Origin: Pseudomonadota bacterium
GTDB lineage: Bacteria; Desulfobacterota; Desulfobacteria; Desulfobacterales; Desulfobacteraceae
Length of the DNA: 6,386 nucleotides
Assembly (NCBI GenBank): GCA_018812385.1
Contig: JAHJDU010000283.1
Location: 1 to 6,386, forward strand
Direction: 5' to 3'
The notes under the pieces were generated by a model. The model did not search any database. It saw nothing but the letters and a program-made list of their open reading frames with translations, and had not been told where the DNA came from. Below are positions 1 to 4,244 of the stretch, one piece after another; position 1 is the stretch's first letter; each line of letters begins with the position of its first letter. The translations under genes and the position numbers were made by a program.

Positions 1-302
1 AACTTGTGGAAAAGATTAAACAGGCAAAAGCCCTTTACCCTGATGTAACCTGCGCCAAACCCATGCTTTATGAAATTGCATCATACTGCCTGGATGTGGG
101 GGTGGACGGTCACAGGGGGGATATCATTATCTTAAAGACCGCCAAAACCCTGGCTGCTTATGAAGGCAGAACCGAAGTTGAATCAAAGGATATTGAAAGA
201 GCCGCCATACTGGCTTTGCCCCACAGGGTAAGGCGCCAGCCTTTGCAGGATATTGTGACCGATGTGTCTGTCTTAAGAAACCGAAAAAAAATTGCAGGGT
301 AA
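1..302 (+). CDS. Magnesium-chelatase/MoxR-type AAA+ ATPase, C-terminal end (5' partial)
   Basis: The reading frame is already open at the left edge; codon 3-5 is CTT and the GTG at 6 is probably an internal valine. The ~99 visible residues match the helical lid that ends ChlI/BchI-like ATPases: a GVDGHRGD stretch, a basic/alanine-rich helix, EGRTEV, then an ALPHRVRR motif, which in this family marks the lid next to the AAA+ core. Walker A, Walker B and sensor motifs must lie upstream, outside the window. Such ATPases either insert Mg2+ into protoporphyrin with a ChlD partner or, in non-phototrophs, work with VWA-domain proteins or in cobalamin-type metal insertion; which one applies cannot be decided here. 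The gene ends only 5 nt before the start of an ABC-transporter remnant, so the two may once have been one operon. The family call is firm; the substrate is unknown. Confidence 0.85.
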   Translation, partial: LVEKIKQAKALYPDVTCAKPMLYEIASYCLDVGVDGHRGDIIILKTAKTLAAYEGRTEVESKDIERAAILALPHRVRRQPLQDIVTDVSVLRNRKKIAG

Positions 303-307
303 TCATC

Positions 308-547
308 GTGATCCGGATAGAGAACCTCAATAAAGAAAAACGGAACCAGAGGATTGAAGAACTCCTTGATTATGTAGAAATGAGTGACCGAAAAAAGACC
401 CTGGTTAAAAACCTGTCAGGAGGCATGAAACGGCGGCTCATGATTGCAAGGGCGCTTTTGCATTCTCCTGCCATCCTGTTTCTCGATGAACCCACCGTGG
501 GGCTGGATGCAGGGAGCATTTGCAGTTTATTACAGGGAAAAGCTTAA
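308..547 (+). pseudogene. ABC transporter ATP-binding protein, internally deleted and truncated
   Basis: This 79-codon frame starts with GTG after AGGG (297-300). Residues 1-7 (MIRIENL) look like the usual first strand of an ABC ATPase. The next residues already match the helical subdomain before the signature: RIEELLDYVEMSDR, then LSGGMKRR (signature, residues 36-43), ILFLDEP (Walker B and catalytic Glu, 56-62) and GLD (D-loop, 65-67). Walker A and the Q-loop, normally some 40-90 residues into the protein, are absent, and the H-loop region after the D-loop is missing too. A complete domain has 220-300 residues. The pattern fits an in-frame internal deletion plus a 3' truncation at about base 508-511, where the sequence switches to an unrelated HicB-like tail in another frame. 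It cannot bind ATP normally and is almost certainly dead. Signature and Walker B resemble DrrA/ABC-2-type exporters, but subfamily is a guess. Confidence 0.8.
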
Positions 548-591
548 ATCAATGGATCGTAGATACTTTAGAACATGCTGCTCATATTTAA
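511..591 (+). pseudogene. HicB-like antitoxin, C-terminal fragment
   Basis: In the frame +1 codon phase relative to window position 1, bases 511-591 encode REHLQFITGKSLNQWIVDTL plus EHAAHI and a TAA stop. The GKSLNQWIVDTLEHAA part is typical of the ribbon-helix-helix tail of HicB-family antitoxins, which ends with a helix beginning 'GKSLN.W' and an alanine-rich end. HicB N-terminal RNase-H-like fold, start codon and ribosome binding site are all missing; the fragment is joined to the ABC-ATPase remnant at about 508-511. No HicA toxin is visible nearby. The match is short (about 26 residues), so a different RHH/CopG-like protein is possible. Confidence 0.5.
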
Positions 592-644
592 TCATCTTGA
601 CTGCCGGGACAGAACATACGTTAGGGCAAAGGAAAGGTTAATCG

Positions 645-767
645 TCACTGAAGCCGACAATAGGTTTGTTCAGTTCGATATGCGTAATGATGGTATCGCA
701 AAACCTCGCGGACCTGATCAATTAACTTGAGCTTTGGGTTGGGACAAAATTTTGGTTTATTTTCCAT
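645..767 (-). pseudogene. intI: Integron-type tyrosine recombinase, N-terminal fragment
   Basis: On the minus strand an ATG at 767 opens a 40-codon frame, MENKPKFCPNPKLKLIDQ followed by VREVLRYHHYAYRTEQTYCR, ending in TGA at 645-647. The stretch K-L-I-D-Q-V-R-E-V-[LI]-R-x-x-H-Y-x-x-R-T-E-Q-x-Y is the hallmark start of the SAM-like DNA-binding domain of integron integrases (IntI) and close phage-integrase relatives. After residue ~38 the match stops; no frame leftward continues with the expected W-I-x-R-[FY] segment, and all catalytic parts (R...H-x-x-R...Y) are absent. A full IntI has about 320-340 residues, so about 88% is gone. The orientation is diagnostic: the start faces the cassette at 924-1470, as in a classical integron where intI is divergent from attI and the cassettes. 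The ORF on the opposite strand (575-730) is a shadow. Confidence 0.75.
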
Positions 768-800
768 TTTTGGTATGATAGTATCATCATAAGAGGAAAA
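760..800. repeat. Unit 1 of a 41-bp direct repeat with inverted TTTTCC/GGAAAA ends
   Basis: The segment begins TTTTCCAT (760-767) and ends ATAAGAGGAAAA (789-800 with one base difference to unit 2). Its ends TTTTCC and GGAAAA are inverted repeats of each other. A perfect small palindrome ATGATA-G-TATCAT sits in the middle (775-787). It overlaps the intI start codon, so it lies in the intI-attI interval, where integrons carry their regulatory and integrase-binding sites. An extended -10-like TGGTATGAT (771-779) lies inside. Function unknown. Confidence 0.55.
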
Positions 801-829
801 ACAAAAGAATGAATCTTAAGTGGGCAGAC

Positions 830-870
830 TTTTCCATGTTTCTTAGTTTAATATGATAATAAGAGGAAAA
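830..870. repeat. Unit 2 of the 41-bp direct repeat
   Basis: This copy starts exactly 70 bp after unit 1, with TTTTCCAT (830-837) and AATAAGAGGAAAA (858-870) at the same offsets; the middle is diverged (roughly three quarters of positions shared overall). The TTTTCC and GGAAAA boxes of both units thus fall at 760, 795, 830 and 865, an exact 35-bp alternation of inverted boxes. A possible 15-codon peptide (ATG at 809, stop 854-856, AAGAGG upstream at 791-796) lies between the units but has poor spacing and is not called as a gene. Confidence 0.5.
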
Positions 871-896
871 GTATTACATCTATAGCTGTCAATATC

Positions 897-911
897 ATGG
901 AAAGTTTCCAT
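897..911. repeat. 15-bp perfect palindrome ATGGAAA-G-TTTCCAT
   Basis: Seven-base arms flank a single G. The site is 12 bp left of the inferred cassette boundary and 45 bp before the DUF4160 start. It is outside the cassette, so it is more likely part of the recipient attI region (an integrase-binding or regulatory site) than an operator carried by the toxin-antitoxin genes. A second small inverted repeat, TAACA-C-TGTTA (916-926), overlaps the core site and is arranged like the paired L and R boxes of an attI simple site. Confidence 0.5.
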
Positions 912-922
912 TTATTAACACT

Positions 923-929
923 GTTATGC
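923..929 (+). other. Integron core site (R box), left cassette boundary
   Basis: GTTATGC differs at one position from the core consensus GTTRRRY. In integrons the crossover lies between the G and TT, so the cassette would start at 924. The decisive support is that GCATAAC, the exact reverse complement, occurs at 1417-1423 as the first box of the attC-like site. That match is expected because the first six bases of an inserted cassette come from its own attC. Confidence 0.6.
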
Positions 930-955
930 AAATGAAAGGCAAATGAAAGGATAAT

Positions 956-1195
956 ATGAGCCCAACGATATTGCGTGAAAAAGGATATCGATTCTTTTTC
1001 TTTTCCAGAGAAGAAACAAGAATGCATGTGCATGCTTACTGTGAAAATGGTGAAGCAAAATTTTGGTTGAAGCCAGAAATAGAGTTAGCCAGGAATTATC
1101 GATTATCCCGATTACAGATCAAACAACTCGAAGAAATAATTAAGGAACACTATGATGAATTCAAAGCCGCTTGGCAAACACACTTTAGCAGTTGA
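956..1195 (+). CDS. DUF4160 protein, probable toxin-antitoxin partner
   Basis: A complete 79-residue protein, the usual size for DUF4160. The family pattern is clear: an N-terminal SPTILREKGYRFFFFSREE strand pair (residues 2-20), the conserved H-V-H (24-26), G-E-A-K-F-W-L (32-38) preceding P40, the LS motif (50-51), and a C-terminal amphipathic helix with EEIIKEHYDEF and the terminal W. The start is ATG 956, with AAAGGA (946-951) 4 nt upstream. The gene overlaps the following DUF2442 gene by 44 nt (or 41 if the second ATG is used), a sign of coupled expression. In many genomes DUF4160 and DUF2442 genes are adjacent and the pair is treated as a type II toxin-antitoxin-like module, but which protein is toxic and what it attacks are not shown by this sequence. 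No membrane segment or signal peptide, hence probably cytoplasmic. All family landmarks are present, so it may still work. Confidence 0.85.
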   Translation: MSPTILREKGYRFFFFSREETRMHVHAYCENGEAKFWLKPEIELARNYRLSRLQIKQLEEIIKEHYDEFKAAWQTHFSS

Positions 1196-1445
1196 GATTA
1201 CTAATATCTCAAGTCATGGCATATGGCTTATAACTGGAGATAGGGAACTTTTCATTTCATATGATGAATTCCCTTGGTTTAAGGATGTTCCAATAGGAAA
1301 AATATTGAATGTCGAAGAACCAACCCCAGGTCATTTCTATTGGCCTGAACTTGATGTGGATTTAGGAATTGAATCTATAGAGCATCCAGAAGGATTTCCA
1401 CTAAAATCAAAGGCTGGCATAACCAGGCAAATTCAGCCGACGTAA
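1152..1445 (+). CDS. DUF2442 protein, probable partner/antitoxin, tail encoded by attC
   Basis: Two ATG codons in a row (1152 and 1155) offer starts giving 97 or 96 residues; many relatives begin with MNSK, which favours 1155 slightly. The body matches DUF2442: VEITNISSHGIWL (residues 14-26), RELFISYDEFPWFKD (31-45), ILNVEEP (51-57), then YWPELDVDLGIESIEHPE (63-80) and FPL. Residues 89-97 (GITRQIQPT) are read from the attC-like site, and the TAA lies in the attC loop, so this tail is not part of the family fold and was probably set by the recombination site. The gene overlaps the DUF4160 gene by 41-44 nt, and translation is likely coupled. In the paired module this would be the antitoxin or the DNA-binding regulator, by analogy only. 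Confidence 0.85.
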   Translation: MMNSKPLGKHTLAVEITNISSHGIWLITGDRELFISYDEFPWFKDVPIGKILNVEEPTPGHFYWPELDVDLGIESIEHPEGFPLKSKAGITRQIQPT

Positions 1446-1476
1446 AAAGCCGCGCGGCTGATTTGCATCGAACTGA
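1417..1476 (+). repeat. attC-like cassette recombination site, R' box degraded
   Basis: R'' box GCATAAC (1417-1423), a 3-nt spacer, then a long stem: GCAAAT (1427-1432) pairs with ATTTGC (1461-1466), T1433 is unpaired, and CAGCCG (1434-1439) pairs with CGGCTG (1455-1460). That is 12 base pairs with one extrahelical base, the known geometry of attC L''/L' arms, closed by a 15-nt loop (1440-1454). A matching 3-nt spacer (ATC) leads to G1470, exactly where the G of the R' box GTTRRRY is expected. The next bases are AACTGA instead of TTATGC, so the right half of R' belongs to the flanking DNA or has decayed. The length, about 60 bp, is at the short end for attC. An intrinsic terminator is a weaker reading because no T-run follows. 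Confidence 0.65.
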
Positions 1477-1535
1477 AGTAATTTAATCAATTTTGAATCT
1501 TATATATAAGGATCAAATTTTCGATTATGTTTATC

Positions 1536-1562
1536 TTGACAAATCTGGAAAACAAGTATAAT
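1536..1562 (+). promoter_or_regulatory. Sigma-70 type promoter for the rplU operon
   Basis: A perfect -35 box TTGACA (1536-1541) is followed after 15 bp by a perfect -10 box TATAAT (1557-1562). The spacer is shorter than the usual 17 bp; an overlapping TAATAT (1559-1564) would give 17. Transcription would start near 1570, leaving a ~45-nt AT-rich leader before rplU. It is the only consensus promoter before the operon and sits 66 bp right of the cassette end. Confidence 0.75.
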
Positions 1563-1616
1563 ATTCACTGTTTTTTAAAATTGCGAAAGTATTGAAATAA
1601 TAAGGAGAGTTTAAAA

Positions 1617-1928
1617 ATGTACGCAGTTATCAGGACCGGAGGAAAACAATACAAGGTTCATGAAGAACAGATCCTGAAAGTTGAAAAACTTGAGGGCACC
1701 GAAGGTACCCAGATTGAATTTGATGACGTCCTCATGTATTCAGATGGTGAAACCATCACCCTTGGAAGCCCGAAAGTTGAAACCGCCTCAGTCAAAGCAC
1801 ACATTCTTGACCAGGCAAAGGACAAAAAGAAATTAGTCTTCAAGTATAAACGTCGTAAAGGCTTTAGAAGAATGAAAGGCCACAGACAGAATTATACTGA
1901 AATTAAAATAGATTCCATTGCGGTTTAG
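1617..1928 (+). CDS. rplU: 50S ribosomal protein L21
   Basis: A complete 103-residue L21, the usual bacterial length. It opens with MYAVIRTGGKQYKV, the family signature start, and ends with the basic block KYKRRKGFRRMKGHRQNYTEIKI (residues 76-98, given here in part: KRRKGFRR and GHRQNYTE), which binds 23S rRNA domain I in the large subunit. The start is fixed by an AAGGAGA Shine-Dalgarno at 1602-1608, 8 nt before ATG. It is the first gene after the TTGACA/TATAAT promoter. Its 18-nt distance to rpmA reflects the nearly universal rplU-rpmA pairing; a co-transcribed pair keeps the two large-subunit proteins in balance. No unusual residues were noticed. Confidence 0.98.
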   Translation: MYAVIRTGGKQYKVHEEQILKVEKLEGTEGTQIEFDDVLMYSDGETITLGSPKVETASVKAHILDQAKDKKKLVFKYKRRKGFRRMKGHRQNYTEIKIDSIAV

Positions 1929-1946
1929 ATAGTAAGGAGAGACCTA

Positions 1947-2201
1947 ATGTCACATAAAAAAGCAGCGGGCAGCACAAGAAATGGTCGCGATTCAAACGGC
2001 CAGCGACGTGGTGTCAAAAAATTTGGAGGACAGAGCGTTCTTGCAGGAAACATTCTTGTAAGACAGGTGGGCACCAAACTTCATCCAGGAAGCAACGTTG
2101 GTATGGGTAGAGATTTTACCCTTTTTGCCTTGATTGACGGCGTTGTGACCTTTGAAAGAAAAGGCCGCGACAGAAAAAAAGTCAGCGTTTATGAAGCGTG
2201 A
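1947..2201 (+). CDS. rpmA: 50S ribosomal protein L27
   Basis: A complete 84-residue L27. The N-terminus MSHKKAAGSTRNGRDSNG has the characteristic motif and reaches toward the peptidyl-transferase centre in other bacteria; there is no Firmicutes-type cleavable extension. The rest (VKKFGGQ, ILVRQVGTKLHPGSNVG, MGRDFTLFALIDGVV) is standard. AAGGAGA (1934-1940) precedes the ATG by 6 nt. The stop codon overlaps the GTG start of obgE in the arrangement GTGA (2198-2201), so obgE translation is probably coupled to this highly expressed gene. Confidence 0.98.
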   Translation: MSHKKAAGSTRNGRDSNGQRRGVKKFGGQSVLAGNILVRQVGTKLHPGSNVGMGRDFTLFALIDGVVTFERKGRDRKKVSVYEA

Positions 2202-3193
2202 AATTTGTAGATGAAGCAATTATCATAGTCAGTTCCGGAAATGGCGGCCGAGGATGTACAAGTTTCCGAAGGGAACGGTACATTGAAAGAGGCGGACCTG
2301 ATGGTGGTGATGGCGGTGATGGTGGAGATGTTATTCTAAAGGTTGATCCGAGTAAACGAACACTCTACGATTATCGCCGCCAAAAACTGCTCAATGCCAA
2401 AAATGGCGAGGGTGGTCAAGGCAAACAAAAACATGGCAAAAACGGTTCCCACTGCATTCTTGCCCTTCCTCCTGGAACCATTGTTTCCAATGCAGACACC
2501 AGCGAAATCATTGTCGATCTAACCAATACTGAGGATGAATATATTATTGCCCAGGGTGGCATGGGTGGACGGGGCAATAAACGGTTTGCATCTTCCACCA
2601 ACCGGGCACCCAGATATTCTCAGCCTGGTATTCCCGGGATTGAACTCAAGCTTAAACTGGAACTGAAACTTCTTGCCGATGTCGGACTTGTTGGTTTGCC
2701 CAATGCCGGAAAATCAACGCTGATCAGCAATATATCGGCAGCCCGTCCTAAAATAGCCGAATATCCTTTTACAACACTGACCCCAATTATAGGAATGGTA
2801 GAACCAACCTTTGGAGAACCCTTTGCTGTGGCAGACATCCCAGGGTTGATTGAGGGTGCACACGAAGGAATGGGCCTTGGCATCAGTTTTTTAAAACATA
2901 TTGAAAGAACCGGAATTCTGGTTCATTTGATTGATTCTTTCCAGATAGATCCTGATTTTCCGCTTAAGTCTTTTAACCTGATCAACAATGAGTTGTCCAA
3001 GTACAGTCAAACACTGGCACAAAAAACTCAAATTGTCGTGCTGAACAAAATTGACCTGCCCGGGACAAAAGAAAAAATTGAGGCATTTAAAAATGCCTTA
3101 AACAATATCCAGGTATTGACCTTGTCAGCTGTAACCGGGAAAGGGGTAAAAGAACTTGTCAACCTTTTATCTTCCAAGCTTACAAAGAAATAA
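2198..3193 (+). CDS. obgE: Obg-family GTPase, ribosome assembly
   Basis: A 331-residue Obg/CgtA GTPase that assists 50S maturation and links growth to nucleotide levels. Residues 1-158 form the glycine-rich Obg fold, with repeated GGDGGDGGD (36-44) and GGMGGRGN (120-127). The G domain follows: G1 GLPNAGKST (166-174), G2 TTLTP (192-196), G3 DIPG (213-216), G4 NKID (283-286) and G5 SAV (310-312); all nucleotide-binding residues are present. It ends soon after G5, so the extra C-terminal OCT domain of Firmicutes Obg is absent, as in many proteobacteria. The start is GTG, overlapping the rpmA stop by 4 nt; the residues MKFVDEA that follow are the conserved beginning of the family, which supports this start. 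Two bases separate its stop from nadD. Many relatives have proB between obgE and nadD; none is here. Confidence 0.97.
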   Translation: MKFVDEAIIIVSSGNGGRGCTSFRRERYIERGGPDGGDGGDGGDVILKVDPSKRTLYDYRRQKLLNAKNGEGGQGKQKHGKNGSHCILALPPGTIVSNADTSEIIVDLTNTEDEYIIAQGGMGGRGNKRFASSTNRAPRYSQPGIPGIELKLKLELKLLADVGLVGLPNAGKSTLISNISAARPKIAEYPFTTLTPIIGMVEPTFGEPFAVADIPGLIEGAHEGMGLGISFLKHIERTGILVHLIDSFQIDPDFPLKSFNLINNELSKYSQTLAQKTQIVVLNKIDLPGTKEKIEAFKNALNNIQVLTLSAVTGKGVKELVNLLSSKLTKK

Positions 3194-3195
3194 AA

Positions 3196-3843
3196 ATGAA
3201 AGCAGGACTTTTTGGGGGAACTTTTAATCCTTTCCACAATGGACATATTGAAATTATTCAATATGTAAAAGATAGATATGGGTTGGGGAAAATTTTTTTA
3301 ATCCCTTCTGCAACCCCTCCTCACAAACCTGACATAAACCTTGCGCCTGCAAATGACCGGTTTGAGATGGTAAAACAAAGCTTAAAGGACCATGAAAATT
3401 TTTTCGTATCCGACAAAGAATTAATCAGAAAAGGACCTTCCTTTACCATTGATACCATAAACGAATTTATAAAAGAATATGGCCCCAATACCCATTTTTC
3501 CCTTTTAATGGGATCTGACGCATTTTTAGACATAACAACCTGGAAACATAAAGATCAAATTTTTGAAACTATTCAAATTATCATCATGCTGAGAGGGCAT
3601 TGGGAAAATTATAATGCCATTGTATCTTTTATTGACGAGAACATATCAAAAGGATACATCTTTAATGAACTAGACAATACGTTTTCCCATCAAAAAAAAC
3701 AAAAAATAATAATTTGCAAGGTACCCAAAATTAATATTTCATCCACCATGATACGGGAACGGGTTAAAAATAACGAATCCATAAAAGATCTCGTGCCTGC
3801 AGATATTGAAAAAATTATTAGAACAAAGGAATTGTATAAATGA
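3196..3843 (+). CDS. nadD: Nicotinate-nucleotide adenylyltransferase
   Basis: NadD joins nicotinate mononucleotide to AMP from ATP, giving deamido-NAD in the route to NAD. The 215 residues show the nucleotidyltransferase motifs: GLFGGTFNPFHNGH (residues 4-17) with the ATP-binding H-x-G-H at 14-17, PPHK (41-44), PSFTIDTI (81-88), GSDAF (106-110), and the ISSTMIR motif (181-187) that binds the ATP phosphates. Length is normal for the family. ATG 3196 lies 2 nt after the obgE stop with only a weak purine stretch before it, so translation probably depends on coupling to obgE. Its stop overlaps the rsfS start (ATGA, 3840-3843). The region is more AT-rich and lysine-rich than obgE, but the motifs are intact. 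Confidence 0.96.
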   Translation: MKAGLFGGTFNPFHNGHIEIIQYVKDRYGLGKIFLIPSATPPHKPDINLAPANDRFEMVKQSLKDHENFFVSDKELIRKGPSFTIDTINEFIKEYGPNTHFSLLMGSDAFLDITTWKHKDQIFETIQIIIMLRGHWENYNAIVSFIDENISKGYIFNELDNTFSHQKKQKIIICKVPKINISSTMIRERVKNNESIKDLVPADIEKIIRTKELYK

Positions 3844-4244
3844 AAAATTGTGTCGCCATAAAAGAAGATCTTAAAAAATATCTTATTCCTGCATTTGAGA
3901 GAAAGGCAAAATCAATTATTGCCATTGATGTAAAAAAATTCACCTCGTATACAGATACTCTTGTCATTATTGAAGGCAGCTCCCAGCGCCAGGTGACCGC
4001 CATTGCAGGGCATTTGATTAAAAGCTTAAAAGGTCAGAAAATAAAAACCATTGGTGTTGAAGGTGTTAAAGAAGGTGACTGGGCGTTGCTTGATTATGGT
4101 GAAGTCATTATTCATGTTTTTGAATCTGAAAAAAAATCTTTTTATGATATAGAAGGCTTGTGGGCTGATGCGCCAAGGATTGATCTTTCCGAATTTAAAG
4201 AAACATTTAAGCCGCAGGAAGAAGAAGAAGAAGATGGATTCTAA
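3840..4244 (+). CDS. rsfS: Ribosomal silencing factor RsfS (Iojap/DUF143)
   Basis: RsfS binds L14 on the 50S subunit and blocks subunit joining when nutrients are scarce. The 134 residues carry the family marks: YTDTLVI (37-43), GSSQRQV (46-52), EG..EGDWALLDYGEVIIHVF (74-94, partly given) and LWADAP (107-112). The usual core is 105-120 residues; the extra tail here is acidic and ends in EEEEEDGF, encoded by five GAA codons (4218-4232). The start overlaps the nadD stop (ATGA), and the end overlaps gpmI by 11 nt. The nadD-rsfS pairing is widespread in bacteria and supports the call. Confidence 0.95.
   Translation: MKNCVAIKEDLKKYLIPAFERKAKSIIAIDVKKFTSYTDTLVIIEGSSQRQVTAIAGHLIKSLKGQKIKTIGVEGVKEGDWALLDYGEVIIHVFESEKKSFYDIEGLWADAPRIDLSEFKETFKPQEEEEEDGF
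4217..4233 (+). promoter_or_regulatory. GAA-repeat Shine-Dalgarno for gpmI inside the rsfS tail
   Basis: G-GAA x5-G runs directly up to the gpmI ATG at 4234. The same bases encode Glu127-Glu131 of RsfS and supply the purine-rich ribosome binding site of gpmI, so it does two jobs. Slippage by whole triplets would keep rsfS in frame. Confidence 0.6.

Larger units (their letters stand above)
924..1470 (+). mobile_element. Solitary integron gene cassette with DUF4160-DUF2442 pair
   Basis: The 547-bp unit starts at the TT of GTTATGC and ends at the G where the R' box of attC should begin. It has the compact cassette plan: a 32-bp leader, two overlapping genes filling almost all the space, then attC taking in the end of the last gene. 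There is no room for a promoter inside the leader, so expression probably depended on a promoter left of the boundary, as is usual for cassettes. The leader contains an 11-bp tandem duplication GCAAATGAAAG (928-938 and 939-949), the second copy providing the ribosome binding site. No second cassette follows; by 1536 the rplU promoter begins. Confidence 0.65.

Noticed and set aside
575..730. A 51-codon plus-strand frame with ATG overlapping the HicB-like remnant
   Set aside because: It has no ribosome binding site and is antisense to the intI fragment, whose protein match explains the sequence much better.
809..856. A 15-codon leader peptide (MNLKWADFSMFLSLI) before the cassette
   Set aside because: The AAGAGG upstream is 12 nt from the ATG and nothing else supports translation; some attI regions do carry short ORFs, so it is only a curiosity.
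1449..1458. Perfect GCCGCGCGGC palindrome as an intrinsic terminator
   Set aside because: No loop-compatible spacing and no T-run follows; it is better explained as part of the loop and inner arm of the attC-like site.
1484..1522. AT-rich imperfect inverted repeat left of the rplU promoter
   Set aside because: Only about six of eight arm positions pair and the base composition makes chance matches likely.
4168..4233. Upstream start for gpmI giving 22 more residues
   Set aside because: The extension is lysine/arginine-rich, lies wholly inside rsfS, and family alignment begins just after ATG 4234, which has a good ribosome binding site.
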